Shown here: in pieces, positions 24,476 through 34,082 of the stretch
How positions within the stretch are numbered: position 1 is the first letter of the stretch
Layout: the number at the start of each line of letters is the position of its first letter
Source of the DNA: Lysobacter sp. ISL-50
GTDB taxonomy: Bacteria > Pseudomonadota > Gammaproteobacteria > Xanthomonadales > Xanthomonadaceae
Reading direction: 5' to 3'
Assembly: GCF_018612875.1 (NCBI RefSeq)
Contig: NZ_JAGGRI010000001.1
Span: forward strand, 1-64,000
DNA: 64,000 nucleotides
Translations under genes and position numbers: made by a program
Notes under the pieces: generated by a model
Told to the model about the DNA's origin: nothing
Databases searched by the model: none
The model's input: only the letters and a program-made list of their open reading frames with translations

Positions 24476-25836
24476 ACAAACGTTTCGCGAGCCCGCTGTT
24501 CGCTGGTTTCCTTGCCGCTGGCCTGCTGCTGAGCAGCGTCCACGCCCAGGACAAGCAGCCGATCGACCGTATCGCCGCAGTGGTGGACGAGGACGTCATC
24601 CTCAAGACCGAGCTCGATCGCGCCGTCGCCAATATCCTCACCCAGTACGCCGGCCGCAGCGAGCAGCTGCCGCCGCGCGACGTGCTCGAACGGCAGGTGC
24701 TCGAGCGCCTGATCCTGCTCAAGATCCAGGTCGCCCAGGCCCAGGGCACCGGCGTGCGGGTGACCGATCAGGAAGTCGATCAGGCCATCGGCAGCATCGC
24801 CCAGTCCAACAAGCTCAGCATCGACCAGCTGCGCCAGCAACTGGCCCGCGACGGCAGTTCCTACACCGACTTCCGCACCTCGATCCGCGACGAACTGCTG
24901 GTCCAGCGCCTGCGTCAGCGTTTCGCCCAGACCCGCGTCTCGGTCAGCGACGCGGAAATCGACGCGGCCCTGAAGGCGCAGGCCAACACCGGCACCCAGT
25001 ACCACCTCGCCCACATCCTGATCGCCCTGCCCGAAGGCGCCACGCCCGAGCAGATCACCACGGCGCAGAAGAAGGTCGATGGCGTGAAGACCCTGATCGC
25101 CAAGGGCGAGATGGACTTCAACGCCGCCGCGGTGCGCTATTCCGACAGCCCCAACGCGCTGGAAGGCGGCGACCTGGGCTGGCGCAGCCTCGACGAAATC
25201 CCGGCCGCGTTCGGCGAGATGATGAAGTCGATGAAGGCCGGCGAAGTCACCGACCCGATCCGCGGCCCCAGCGGCTTCCAGCTGCTCAAGCTGGTCGAGG
25301 TGCGCGACGCCTCGCAGTCCGGCCCGCAGATGGTCACCCAGTACCACGCCCGCCACGTCCTGGTGCGCATCAACGACACCACCACCGAAGCCCAGGCCAA
25401 GGCCAAGGCCGAGACCCTGCGCGCGCGCATCGCCGGTGGCGCCAAGTTCGAGGACGTGGTCAAGGAAAGCTCGGAAGACCTGGGCACCCAGGGCAAGGGC
25501 GGCGATCTGGGCTGGTTCACCCAGGACGAATTCGGTCCCGAGTTCGGCGGCGCGGTCGCCGCGCTGACCGACAACGAAGTCTCGCAGCCGATCCACACCA
25601 CCGCCGGTTACCACATCGTCCAGCGCCTGGGCACGCGTCAGAGCGACGTCGCCGACCAGAGCAAGCGCGCCCAGGTCCAGGAGACCATCGGCCGCCGCAA
25701 GCTGGAAGAGGAATGGAACCGCTTCCTGCGCGAGAAGCGCGGCGAAGCCTACGTGGACTTCCGCGTCGGCAAGGCCGCCGACGCCAGCCAGCCCGGCACC
25801 GAGACCACCGTTCCGGCCAAACCGGCCGGCGGCTGA
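24472..25836 (+). CDS. surA: Periplasmic chaperone/prolyl isomerase SurA
   Basis: A 454-residue outer-membrane-protein chaperone. A signal peptide (1-25) is followed by the SurA N domain (IDRIAAVVDEDVILKTELDRAV), two parvulin PpiC domains (about 175-280 around YHLAHILIALPEGA and 290-395 around YHARHVLVRIND), and a C-terminal helix. Four-base overlap with lptD. The length is slightly above the E. coli protein (428) owing to a polar tail. Confidence 0.95.
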   Translation: MNKRFASPLFAGFLAAGLLLSSVHAQDKQPIDRIAAVVDEDVILKTELDRAVANILTQYAGRSEQLPPRDVLERQVLERLILLKIQVAQAQGTGVRVTDQEVDQAIGSIAQSNKLSIDQLRQQLARDGSSYTDFRTSIRDELLVQRLRQRFAQTRVSVSDAEIDAALKAQANTGTQYHLAHILIALPEGATPEQITTAQKKVDGVKTLIAKGEMDFNAAAVRYSDSPNALEGGDLGWRSLDEIPAAFGEMMKSMKAGEVTDPIRGPSGFQLLKLVEVRDASQSGPQMVTQYHARHVLVRINDTTTEAQAKAKAETLRARIAGGAKFEDVVKESSEDLGTQGKGGDLGWFTQDEFGPEFGGAVAALTDNEVSQPIHTTAGYHIVQRLGTRQSDVADQSKRAQVQETIGRRKLEEEWNRFLREKRGEAYVDFRVGKAADASQPGTETTVPAKPAGG

Positions 25837-25837
25837 T

Positions 25838-26827
25838 ATGACCCCGCCCCGGCTCGCGCTGGTGCCGGGCGAGCCGGCCGGCGTCGGGCCGGAGCTGTGC
25901 GTGCGGCTGCTGCAACAGCCGCGCGATTACGATCTGATCGGTTTCGCCGACCCGCGCAGCCTGCGCGCCGCCGCCGACGCGCTCGGCCTGCCCCTGACCC
26001 TGTTGCCGCCCGATCGCCCCTCACGGACGCCCGGCGAGCTGGCCCTGGTCGAAATCCCCAATCCCGTCATGCCGGCCTTCGGCGTGCCCGATCCTGCCAA
26101 TGCCGCGGCGGTGATCCAGGCGCTGCTGGACGGCGCCCAGGGCTGCCTGGAAGCGCGCTTCGATGGCCTGGTCACCGGCCCGGTGCACAAGGCCGTGATC
26201 AACGACGGCGGCATCGCCTACACCGGCACCACCGAGCTGCTGGCCCGGCAGGCCGGGCGCGAGGTGGTGATGATGCTGGCCAACGACATCGTCCGGGTCG
26301 GCCTGGCCACCACCCACCTGCCGTTGCGCGCGGTCGCCGACGCGATCGAGCCGGCATCGTTGAGCCATACCCTGCGCACCGTCGACGCCGCCCTGCGCGG
26401 CGACTTCGGCATCGCCCGGCCGCGCATCGCCGTGCTCGGCCTGAACCCCCACGCCGGCGAAGCCGGGCACCTGGGCATGGAAGAGATCGAAGTGATCGAA
26501 CCGGTCCTGGCCGCCCTGCGCCGGGAGGGCCTGGACCTGATCGGCCCGCTGCCCGCCGACACCGCCTTCCTGCCGGCCAAGCTGCACGGCTTCGACGCGG
26601 TGGTGGCGATGTACCACGACCAGGGCCTGCCGGTGCTCAAGTACAGCGGCTTCGAACGCGCCGTGAACCTCACCCTGGGGCTACCCTACCCGCGCGTGGC
26701 GGTCGATCACGGCACCGCGCTGGACCTCGCCGGCCGCGGCCTGGCCGATCCGTCCAGCCTGATCGCCGCCGCCCAGACCTGCGCGCAGATCGCGCGCACC
26801 CGCCGCTCATCCGGAGCCACGCCATGA
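25838..26827 (+). CDS. pdxA: 4-hydroxythreonine-4-phosphate dehydrogenase PdxA
   Basis: A 329-residue enzyme of pyridoxal phosphate synthesis. VPGEPAGVGPEL corresponds to the usual GDPAGIGPE, VTGPVHKAVINDGG follows, and the metal His residues lie in TTHLPL, LNPHAGE and MYHDQGLPVLKY. The common substrate-binding GHTE motif reads GTTE here (YTGTTELLAR). From memory this is also seen in Xanthomonas PdxA. One base separates it from surA, and it overlaps rsmA by four. Confidence 0.93.
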   Translation: MTPPRLALVPGEPAGVGPELCVRLLQQPRDYDLIGFADPRSLRAAADALGLPLTLLPPDRPSRTPGELALVEIPNPVMPAFGVPDPANAAAVIQALLDGAQGCLEARFDGLVTGPVHKAVINDGGIAYTGTTELLARQAGREVVMMLANDIVRVGLATTHLPLRAVADAIEPASLSHTLRTVDAALRGDFGIARPRIAVLGLNPHAGEAGHLGMEEIEVIEPVLAALRREGLDLIGPLPADTAFLPAKLHGFDAVVAMYHDQGLPVLKYSGFERAVNLTLGLPYPRVAVDHGTALDLAGRGLADPSSLIAAAQTCAQIARTRRSSGATP

Positions 26828-27660
26828 CCGGCACCGCCAAGACCCACGCCAAAGGCTTCAAGCCCGAGGCCAAGAAACACCTGGGCCAGCACTTCCTGCA
26901 CGACCAGGGGATCATTTCGATGATCGTCCACGCCGTGGCCCCCAAGCCCGGCGACCGTCTGGTCGAGATCGGCCCCGGCCAGGGCGCGATCACCTTCCCG
27001 CTGCTGGACCGCCACGGCGAACTGACCGTGATCGAGTTCGACCGCGACCTGATCTTCCCGCTCAGCGAAGGCGCGCGCGCCCACGGCACCCTGGAAGTGA
27101 TCCACCGCGACGTGCTGACCGTGGACTTCACCTCGTTGGCCAACGAAAGCCAGATCCGCCTGGTCGGCAACCTGCCCTACAACCTGTCCTCGCCGATCCT
27201 GTTCCATGCGCTGGACCACGCCGCGGCGATCCGCGACATGCACTTCATGCTGCAGAAGGAAGTGGTCGACCGCATGGCCGCCAGCCCCGGCAGCAAGGTC
27301 TACGGACGGCTGAGCGTGATGCTGCAGGCCTACTGCCAGGTGATCGCCTTGTTCGACGTCCCGCCGGGCGCGTTCCGTCCGCCGCCGAAGGTGGATTCGG
27401 CGGTGGTGCGGATGATTCCGCATGCGCCGGACAAGATCGGCATCGACGACCGCGCCTTGTTCGCGCGCGTGGTCCGCGACGCCTTCGGCCAGCGTCGCAA
27501 GACCCTGCGCAACGCGCTGTCGCAGATTTGCGAAGGCGCATCAATCGAAGCCGCCGGCCTGCGTCCGGACGCGCGCGCCGAGCAGATCGAAGTCGCCGAT
27601 TTCGTGCGCCTGAGCAACTGGCTCAAGGCCAACGCGACGATCGAGCCGGAGCAACGCTAG
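26824..27660 (+). CDS. rsmA: 16S rRNA dimethyladenosine transferase RsmA (KsgA)
   Basis: A 278-residue SAM-dependent enzyme that dimethylates A1518 and A1519 of 16S rRNA in late 30S assembly. KKHLGQHFLHDQGI, the SAM loop LVEIGPGQGAITFPLL, catalytic NLPYNLSSPILF and FRPPPKVDSAVVRM are all present. The start at 26824 overlaps pdxA by ATGA. Confidence 0.96.
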   Translation: MTGTAKTHAKGFKPEAKKHLGQHFLHDQGIISMIVHAVAPKPGDRLVEIGPGQGAITFPLLDRHGELTVIEFDRDLIFPLSEGARAHGTLEVIHRDVLTVDFTSLANESQIRLVGNLPYNLSSPILFHALDHAAAIRDMHFMLQKEVVDRMAASPGSKVYGRLSVMLQAYCQVIALFDVPPGAFRPPPKVDSAVVRMIPHAPDKIGIDDRALFARVVRDAFGQRRKTLRNALSQICEGASIEAAGLRPDARAEQIEVADFVRLSNWLKANATIEPEQR

Positions 27661-27859
27661 CCCGCGAGCTCGCAGCGTCGGCGCCGGCTTCCGCTTTCGA
27701 AAACGCCATACACCGCCGCGCCGAAACCGCCCCGGCGCGAGCATGCCGCCGGCGCGCGGCGCGGTCACTGCGGTTCGACCTCCCTGGCCTTTTCGCCGCG
27801 CCGACCGTTATTTTCCGGACTCATTCCCGCTTCATGCCCGCTTTGCTTAAACTGCCGCT

Positions 27860-28243
27860 ATGAACCCCCCGCCCGACTACGTCTTCGACATCGACGTCGC
27901 CACCCGTTACTTGGACGATCAATCCGAGCCGGAGCAGGACCGCTATGTCTTCGCCTACACCATCCACATCCGCAACGCCGGCAAGATTCCCGCGCGTCTG
28001 ATCTCGCGCCACTGGGTCATCACCGACGCCAACGGCAAGGTGCAGGAAGTGCGCGGCGACGGCGTCGTCGGCGAACAACCGTGGCTGCGCCCGGGCGACG
28101 ATTACGAATACACCTCCGGTGCCGTGCTGGAAACCAGCCTGGGAACGATGGAAGGCAGCTACGCGATGGTGGCCGACGACGGCACCCAGTTCGAGGCGCC
28201 GGTTCCGACGTTCACGCTCACCATTCCGCGCACCCTGCATTGA
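27860..28243 (+). CDS. apaG: ApaG domain protein
   Basis: A 127-residue single-domain fibronectin-III-like protein (DUF525). It shows SRHWVITDANGKVQEVRGDGVVGEQPWLRPGDDYEYTSG and MEGSYAMVADDG, the ApaG core. The function is unsettled; the fold is shared with F-box and polymerase-interacting proteins. It lies 199 bases after rsmA and 13 before apaH, as in enterobacteria. Confidence 0.94.
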   Translation: MNPPPDYVFDIDVATRYLDDQSEPEQDRYVFAYTIHIRNAGKIPARLISRHWVITDANGKVQEVRGDGVVGEQPWLRPGDDYEYTSGAVLETSLGTMEGSYAMVADDGTQFEAPVPTFTLTIPRTLH

Positions 28244-28256
28244 GCGCGGACCGGGT

Positions 28257-29126
28257 ATGAGCGTTTGGGCAATAGGCGACCTGCAAGGCTGTTACGACGC
28301 CACCCAGCGGCTGCTTGAGCGGATCGCGTTCGATCCGGCGCGCGACCAGCTGTGGTTCTGCGGCGATCTGGTCAACCGCGGCGGGCAATCGCTGGAAACC
28401 TTGCGGCTGGTGCATTCGTTGCGCGAGAACAGCGTGACCGTGCTGGGCAATCACGATCTGTCGCTGCTGGCGATCGGCCAGCGCACCGAGGAAGAAAAGC
28501 GCAAGGTCAACCCCGACCTGCAGCGCATCGTGCTGGCCGAAGACGGGCCGATGCTGCTCGACTGGCTGCGCATGCAGAAACTGGTGCACGCCGACCGCAA
28601 GCTCGGCTGGATGATGGTGCACGCCGGCCTGGCGCCGAAGTGGACCACCGCGATGGCCGAGCGCCATGCGCGCGAGATCGAAGAGCGCCTGCACAGCGAT
28701 CAATACCGCCGTCTGCTCAAGAACATGTACGGCGACCGCCCGGCCTGGAATCCCAAGCTCGCCGGCATCGACCGCCATCGCGCGATCATCAACATCTTCA
28801 CCCGCCTGCGCTATTGCACTCCGCGCGGCCGCATCGCCTTCGAAGACAAGGGCAGCCCCGGCACCCAGCCGGTCGGCCTGTACCCGTGGTACGAAGTGCC
28901 CGGCCGGGTCGAGCGCGATCTCAAGATCGTCTGCGGGCATTGGTCCACCCTGGGCTTGTTCATCGGCCACGGCGTGCACGCCATCGACACCGGCGCGGTC
29001 TGGGGCGGCAAGCTCACCGCCCTGCAGCTCGACACCGACGAACTGCGGCTGGTGCAGGTGCCCGGCCGCGACGTGCCCGCGCATCCGCCGCGCCCACGGC
29101 CGCCGCGCCCGGCGCCGGCGCCCTGA
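28257..29126 (+). CDS. apaH: Symmetrical diadenosine tetraphosphatase ApaH
   Basis: A 289-residue metallophosphatase that splits Ap4A into two ADP and also decaps Np4-RNA. Metal motifs are GDLQGCYD (near residue 7), CGDLVNRG, VLGNHDLSLLA and the C-terminal CGHWSTLGLF with AIDTG. The Pro/Arg tail (AHPPRPRPPRPAPAP) is longer than usual. It closes the lptD operon. Confidence 0.95.
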   Translation: MSVWAIGDLQGCYDATQRLLERIAFDPARDQLWFCGDLVNRGGQSLETLRLVHSLRENSVTVLGNHDLSLLAIGQRTEEEKRKVNPDLQRIVLAEDGPMLLDWLRMQKLVHADRKLGWMMVHAGLAPKWTTAMAERHAREIEERLHSDQYRRLLKNMYGDRPAWNPKLAGIDRHRAIINIFTRLRYCTPRGRIAFEDKGSPGTQPVGLYPWYEVPGRVERDLKIVCGHWSTLGLFIGHGVHAIDTGAVWGGKLTALQLDTDELRLVQVPGRDVPAHPPRPRPPRPAPAP

Positions 29127-29137
29127 GAGGACAAGAC

Positions 29138-29827
29138 ATGCGCCACGGATGGCCGCGACTTCGCTCGACCCTCGTTTTCGCCGTGACGCTTGCCGCGGCC
29201 GCATGCTCGCGCGCGCCGCAGGAACCGGCGAAGCCCGACAGCGGCGTGCGGGTGTGGCCGCAACCGGCGCAAGGCGCAACCGCGCCTTCGCCGCCGCTGG
29301 TCGCCGCCGCGCGCGCGCAGATCGGCGTCACCCGCTATTACGACCCGGCCTATGTGCAACTGGCCTATCCCGGCGGCGATGTCGCCAACGACCGCGGCGT
29401 ATGCACCGACGTGGTGATCCGCGCGCTGCGCACGCAGGGCCTGGATCTGCAGCAGGCCGTGCACGAAGACATGCGCGCCAACTTCGCCAGCTATCCGGCA
29501 ATCTGGCGCGCCAGCGCCACCGACCGCAACATCGATCATCGCCGCGTGCCGAACCTGCGCCGCTGGTTCGAACGCCAACGCTGGACGCAGCCGGTCAGCG
29601 ACAGCGCCGCCGACTATCGTCCCGGCGATCTGGTGACCTGGGAACTGCGCAGCGGCGTGCCGCATATCGGCATCGTCTCCGACCGCAAATCCTGGGATCG
29701 CCGGCGGCCGCTGATGCTGCACAACATCGCGCGCGGCACGCAGGAAGACGATGTGCTGTTCGATTACCCGATCACCGGGCATTACCGGCCGGTGTTGCGG
29801 GGCGGTGGGGCGACGGCGGCGCGTTGA
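29138..29827 (+). CDS. DUF1287-family lipoprotein
   Basis: A 229-residue protein with a lipoprotein signal (FAVTLAAAAC, cut before Cys 23). The DUF1287 (YijF-like) body has QIGVTRYYDPAYVQLAYPGGDV, RGVCTDVVIRALR with a probable nucleophile Cys, and SGVPHIGIVSD with a probable His, resembling an NlpC/P60-type Cys-His arrangement. The activity is unproven. It sits 11 bases after apaH and may be co-transcribed. Confidence 0.75.
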   Translation: MRHGWPRLRSTLVFAVTLAAAACSRAPQEPAKPDSGVRVWPQPAQGATAPSPPLVAAARAQIGVTRYYDPAYVQLAYPGGDVANDRGVCTDVVIRALRTQGLDLQQAVHEDMRANFASYPAIWRASATDRNIDHRRVPNLRRWFERQRWTQPVSDSAADYRPGDLVTWELRSGVPHIGIVSDRKSWDRRRPLMLHNIARGTQEDDVLFDYPITGHYRPVLRGGGATAAR

Positions 29828-29857
29828 GTCCGGCGCGGCGGATGCCCGCACGCGGTC

Positions 29858-29947
29858 TTTTGTGGGAGGGGCTTCAGCCCCGATGCTCTTCGATCCGATA
29901 TCGCGATCTGACAGGAAAGCATCGGGGCTGAAGCCCCTCCTACAAAA
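29858..29947. repeat. REP-like inverted pair
   Basis: The left arm TTTTGTGGGAGGGGCTTCAG and the right arm CTGAAGCCCCTCCTACAAAA flank the spacer with CGATGC...GCATCG. It lies between the convergent DUF1287 and acyl-CoA synthetase genes, so it may act as a two-way terminator. Confidence 0.85.
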
Positions 29948-29957
29948 GACTTCTTGG

Positions 29958-31910
29958 TCAGCCGTCGGCGGCATGCAGTTCGAATGCGAACGCAAACAAG
30001 CCGAGGATCTTCGCGGCGGCTTCGGCTTGGGCAAGATCGCGCAGACGCACATCGACCAGCACGCCGCGCGATCCGTCTTCGCGCGCGCTCACCCGCGGCG
30101 CATCCACCCCGCCCTCGTGCAAGGCCTGCGCCAGCGCATCGGCGATCTCACGCTGCTTCAACGCCGGTTTATAGATTTTGCCGACCGGCGTCAGCGGCAA
30201 GGCTTCGACAATGTGGATCGCGCGCGGCACCGCCGCGCGTTCGGCCACGTGTTCGCGCGCGAACGCCAGCAGTTCGTCCTCGCTCGCGCTCGCGCCGGTC
30301 TGCAGTTGCACATACGCCACCGGAACTTCGCCGGCGTGCGCGTCCGGACGCCCGATCGCGGCGGCCATCGCCACCGCCGGATGCCGGTGCAGCGGTGCTT
30401 CGATCGACGCCGGATCGATGTTGTGGCCGCCGCGGATGATCAGATCCTTGCGCCGGCCGGTCAGCCAGAAGTATCCGTCGGCGTCCTGGCGGCCCAGATC
30501 GCCGGTGTTGAGCCAGCGCCGGCCGTCGCCGCAATCGATCCACACGCCCTGATTCTGCGCATCGAGCTTGTAACCGGCGAACACGTTCGGCCCGCTGATG
30601 GCGATGATGCCGACCTCATCGACGGCGCAATCGCGCACGTAGGCGCCGTTTTCGTCCAGCACCACCGGCTTCATCGCCTGTCCCGGCAAGCGCAGGCCGA
30701 TCGAGCCGATGCGGCGCTCGCCCATCGGCGGATTGAGGCTGCTCACGCAGGTCGATTCGGTCAGGCCGTAGCCTTCCAGAATCTTCAGACCGGTGCGTTC
30801 CTGAAAGCCGCGGATCACTTCCACCGGCATCGGCGCCGCGCCGCACAGGCCGTATTCCAGCGACGACACATCGCGGCCGGCGACCGGCACCTGCATCAGC
30901 GCCGCGTACAAGGTCGGCACGCCGCTGAAGAAATGGATGCGGTGGCGTTCGACCAGTTCCCAGAAACGCGGCACCACGCCTTCGCCGCGATAGCCCTGCG
31001 GCGTGCCGAGGATCACGTGCGCGCCGAGCGAGAACGGCAGCAAGCCGGTCGCCATCGCGGCGTTGACGTGGAACAGCGGCAGGCCGCAGAACACGTTCTT
31101 GTTCGAGCCCATGCCATCGCCGAAGAACTGCGCGGCGCTCCAGGCGTTGGCGACTTCGTTGCCGTGCGTGCGCACGGCGATCTTCGGCAAGCCGGTGGTG
31201 CCGCCGGTGCAGAAGTAGGACGAGCGATCGTCCGGCTCGATGCGGCGGCCGCTGTCGAGGCCGTCGCCGTTGTGGCCGCGCAGCGCGCGCTGGAAATCGT
31301 GAATCTCGATCCGCGCTGGCACCGCGCCGCGCAGGCCGCTCCAGCCGTGCAGGCGCCAGCGCTCGCGCCGTCCGAGCAGGCGCGCGGCGATGCGCTTGGG
31401 CCCGGGCACGTGCTCGGCCAGATCGACCAGCAACAGATGACGCAGCGCGCTCGCCGCCGGCAGCGCCTTGCACACGCGCGGCCACAGATCCACCCCGGGA
31501 AACGGCGCCAGGGTGACCAGGATCGTCGCCCCGGCCTCGGCCAGCAGCGCGCCGATCGCCGCGGCATCGAGCAGCGGATTGATCGCCATGACGATGCCGG
31601 CGGCCTCTCCGCCCCACAGAACGAAGTGGGTTTCGGGAAGATTCGGCAGGACGTAGGCGATCACCGTGTCCTTGTCGGCGCCCAGCGCATGGAACGCATT
31701 GGCGCTGCGATGGATGTTCTGCAGGAACTCGGCGTAGCTCCAGCGCCCGGCGCGGGCGTGGTCGGCGGTGCGCAGAAAGAACGACAGCGCCGGCGCGCCC
31801 GGATCGATCGTCGCGCCGCGCCGGATCATCTCCAGCGTGCTCGCCGGCAACGCCAGCGCGCCCACTCTTTCCAAAGCTTCGATGTCGCGTAAGGAACCGA
31901 TCCCGCTCAT
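29958..31910 (-). CDS. AMP-forming acyl-CoA synthetase
   Basis: A 650-residue member of the adenylate-forming family that activates a carboxylic acid to acyl-AMP and then acyl-CoA. The P-loop is FCTGGTTGLPK, the A5 motif GYGLTEST, the A7/A8 motifs TGDLGRQDADGYFWLTGRRKDLIIRGGHNIDP, and the A10 Lys lies in TPVGKIYKP. No FadD-type membrane signal is seen. The C-terminal extension after A10 is about 70 residues. Substrate chain length is unknown. Monocistronic. Confidence 0.88.
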   Translation of the reverse strand: MSGIGSLRDIEALERVGALALPASTLEMIRRGATIDPGAPALSFFLRTADHARAGRWSYAEFLQNIHRSANAFHALGADKDTVIAYVLPNLPETHFVLWGGEAAGIVMAINPLLDAAAIGALLAEAGATILVTLAPFPGVDLWPRVCKALPAASALRHLLLVDLAEHVPGPKRIAARLLGRRERWRLHGWSGLRGAVPARIEIHDFQRALRGHNGDGLDSGRRIEPDDRSSYFCTGGTTGLPKIAVRTHGNEVANAWSAAQFFGDGMGSNKNVFCGLPLFHVNAAMATGLLPFSLGAHVILGTPQGYRGEGVVPRFWELVERHRIHFFSGVPTLYAALMQVPVAGRDVSSLEYGLCGAAPMPVEVIRGFQERTGLKILEGYGLTESTCVSSLNPPMGERRIGSIGLRLPGQAMKPVVLDENGAYVRDCAVDEVGIIAISGPNVFAGYKLDAQNQGVWIDCGDGRRWLNTGDLGRQDADGYFWLTGRRKDLIIRGGHNIDPASIEAPLHRHPAVAMAAAIGRPDAHAGEVPVAYVQLQTGASASEDELLAFAREHVAERAAVPRAIHIVEALPLTPVGKIYKPALKQREIADALAQALHEGGVDAPRVSAREDGSRGVLVDVRLRDLAQAEAAAKILGLFAFAFELHAADG

Positions 31911-32043
31911 GCGCCGCCTCCGTCGTGCGAGCGATCAGGGCCGTCCGGCCCGCCGCGCTCGCGTCTGCATCCACTGTGCCGCAATCGCCGCGGCCGGATC
32001 GCAACGGCTTTCAAGCTTCGCCGACGCCGACCGGCCGCGGCGC

Positions 32044-32550
32044 TCAGTCCATGCCGACCCGCGCGTAGTCGATGAACTCGAACGCGAATTCGTTGTGCTC
32101 GTCGGCCGCGTGCGATTCGCGCGATTGCTCGCGCCACTCGCCGCTGTCGAAACGCGGGAAGAACGCGTCGGCGCCTTCGACTTCGGTGTCCACCCGGGTC
32201 AGATGCATGCGCGAGGCCGAGGGCAGGCACAGCGCGTAGATCTCGCCGCCGCCGATCACGCACAACTCGGCGGCGCCGTCGGCTTGGGCCAGTTCCAGCG
32301 CCTGTTCGGTCGAACCCACCGCTTCCATGCCCGCGAACGGCACCTCGCCCGAGCGCGTCAGCACCAGATTGCGCCGGCCCGGCAGCGCGCGGCCTAGCGA
32401 TTGCGCGGTCTTGCGTCCCATCAGCAAGGGCTTGCCCAGGGTCAGCGCCTTGAAGCGCTTGAGATCGTCCGACAATCGCCACGGCAAAGCGTTGTCGCGG
32501 CCGATGGCGTGCTTGCGGTCGAGTGCGGCGATCAGTACCAGGCGGGTCAT
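32044..32550 (-). CDS. folA: Dihydrofolate reductase
   Basis: A 168-residue NADPH-dependent reductase regenerating tetrahydrofolate. It has IAALDRKHAIGRDNALPWRLSDDLKRFKALT with the catalytic acidic residue, LMGRKTAQSLGRALPGR, and CVIGGGEIYAL. The start at 32550 is the conserved MTRLVLIAAL. Last of a lgt-thyA-lipoprotein-folA run, metabolically matched to thyA, whose reaction produces dihydrofolate. Confidence 0.95.
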   Translation of the reverse strand: MTRLVLIAALDRKHAIGRDNALPWRLSDDLKRFKALTLGKPLLMGRKTAQSLGRALPGRRNLVLTRSGEVPFAGMEAVGSTEQALELAQADGAAELCVIGGGEIYALCLPSASRMHLTRVDTEVEGADAFFPRFDSGEWREQSRESHAADEHNEFAFEFIDYARVGMD

Positions 32551-32596
32551 AACGGGCTCCTGCGCGGCGGCGTCCCCGGCCGGGGACGCGGCGGTT

Positions 32597-33277
32597 TCAT
32601 TGAGCGGGCTTGAGCGTATCCGACAAACGTCCATGCGAGGCGAAATCCCAATCGCCGCCGTATTCGACGTCGTCGAGCTTCCAGCGCCCGTCCTCGCGCA
32701 GCATCTGCGCGCGGTCTTTCCAATGCGAGCCGGCGCCGGCTTGCGTGTAACTCAGTTCGATTTCGAAACTTTCCCGATCCGGGCCCAGCACGCTGCGCTT
32801 GCCGAGCTTGAACGCGCTCGCGCCTTCGAACGCGCTGGTGAACAGATCGCCTTCGATGTACGGCGGCTTCAAGCCCGGTTCCTGCGCGATCATGCGGTCG
32901 CGTTCGCGCGCCGCCGGCGCCATCAGCGCGAGCAGGCGCCTGGACAGCATCGGCCGGTAACGCGCGAGGTCTTCGCCGACCGGCAAGCCGCTGGCCTTCA
33001 ATTCCAGATGCATGCGGTAGAACGCCTGCGCAGCGTCGGCGGCGCTGTCGCCGGCCGGGGCCGGTTCGGCGACGGGCTCGACCCGCACGCCCGGTTCCAC
33101 CGGCGGCATCGCGGGTTGCGCCGGCGGCAACGCCGCGGCGGACAATTGCGCTTCGGCGACAGCGACCTGCGGCGCGATCGTCGGGTCGTCGTCCGGATGC
33201 ATGCACGCGCTCAGGCATGCGGCCAACAGCAGCGCCGTCCAGGCGTTGCGGCGCGGCGACAGCGGCGCCGTCACCAC
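32597..33277 (-). CDS. Hypothetical lipoprotein between thyA and folA
   Basis: A 226-residue protein with a lipoprotein signal ending at LLLAAC or LSAC (Cys 21 or 25). A Pro/Ala-rich linker to about residue 75 leads to an alpha-beta domain with FYRMHLELKASGLP, YRPMLSRRLLALM, FTSAFEGA and LDDVEYGGDWDF. The domain resembles DUF3828-type periplasmic proteins, though weakly. It starts 7 bases after thyA, so it is co-transcribed. The function is unknown. Confidence 0.7.
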   Translation of the reverse strand: MVTAPLSPRRNAWTALLLAACLSACMHPDDDPTIAPQVAVAEAQLSAAALPPAQPAMPPVEPGVRVEPVAEPAPAGDSAADAAQAFYRMHLELKASGLPVGEDLARYRPMLSRRLLALMAPAARERDRMIAQEPGLKPPYIEGDLFTSAFEGASAFKLGKRSVLGPDRESFEIELSYTQAGAGSHWKDRAQMLREDGRWKLDDVEYGGDWDFASHGRLSDTLKPAQ

Positions 33278-33284
33278 ATCACCG

Positions 33285-34079
33285 TCAAACCGCTACCGGC
33301 GCCTTGATCGCCGGCAAGGGGTCGTAGCCTTCGATCGCGATGTCGTCGAAGCCGAAACCGAAGATGTCGTTCACCCGCGGATTGAGCTTCAAGGTCGGCA
33401 ACGCGCGCGGCGTGCGCGAGAGCTGCTCGCGCGCCTGTTCGAAGTGATTCGAATACAGATGCGCATCGCCGAGCGTATGCACGAAATCGCCGACGCCCAG
33501 GCCGCAGACCTGCGCGACCATGTGCGTGAGCAGCGCGTAACTGGCGATGTTGAACGGCACGCCCAGGAAGATGTCGCCGCTGCGCTGATACAGCTGGCAG
33601 CTGAGCTTGCCGTTGGCGACATAGAACTGGAACAGCGCGTGGCAGGGCATCAGGGCCATGTGCGGCAGGTCGGCGACGTTCCAGGCGCTGACGATCAGGC
33701 GGCGCGAATCGGGATTGCGCTTGATCTCGTCGATGACCCAGCGGATCTGGTCGATCTCCACGCCGTCCGCGCCGGCCCAGCGCCGCCACTGCTTGCCGTA
33801 GACCGGGCCGAGCTCGCCCTGCGCGTCGGCCCATTCGTCCCAGATGCTGACCTTGTGGTCTTTCAGGTAGGCGGTGTTGGTTTCGCCTTTGAGGAACCAC
33901 AGCAGCTCGTGCACGATCGAGCGCAGATGCAGTTTCTTGGTGGTGACCAACGGAAACCCGGCGTTCAAATCGAACCTCAGCTGCCACCCGAAGACGCTGC
34001 GCGTGCCGGTGCCGGTGCGGTCGGATTTCTCCGCGCCGTGTTCGAGTACGTGACGAAGCAGATCGAGATATTGCTGCAT
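33285..34079 (-). CDS. thyA: Thymidylate synthase
   Basis: A 264-residue enzyme methylating dUMP to dTMP with methylenetetrahydrofolate. [38 protein letters not shown] opens the protein, the nucleophile Cys is in [14 protein letters not shown], and the dUMP Arg pair is in [10 protein letters not shown]. Length equals E. coli ThyA. Three bases separate it from lgt. Confidence 0.97.
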   Translation of the reverse strand: MQQYLDLLRHVLEHGAEKSDRTGTGTRSVFGWQLRFDLNAGFPLVTTKKLHLRSIVHELLWFLKGETNTAYLKDHKVSIWDEWADAQGELGPVYGKQWRRWAGADGVEIDQIRWVIDEIKRNPDSRRLIVSAWNVADLPHMALMPCHALFQFYVANGKLSCQLYQRSGDIFLGVPFNIASYALLTHMVAQVCGLGVGDFVHTLGDAHLYSNHFEQAREQLSRTPRALPTLKLNPRVNDIFGFGFDDIAIEGYDPLPAIKAPVAV

Positions 34080-34082
34080 GGC

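Noticed and set aside
25897-26823. Frame upstream of rsmA fused in phase with it
   Set aside because: It is the out-of-frame reading of pdxA; the true rsmA start at 26824 overlaps the pdxA stop and begins the conserved region.
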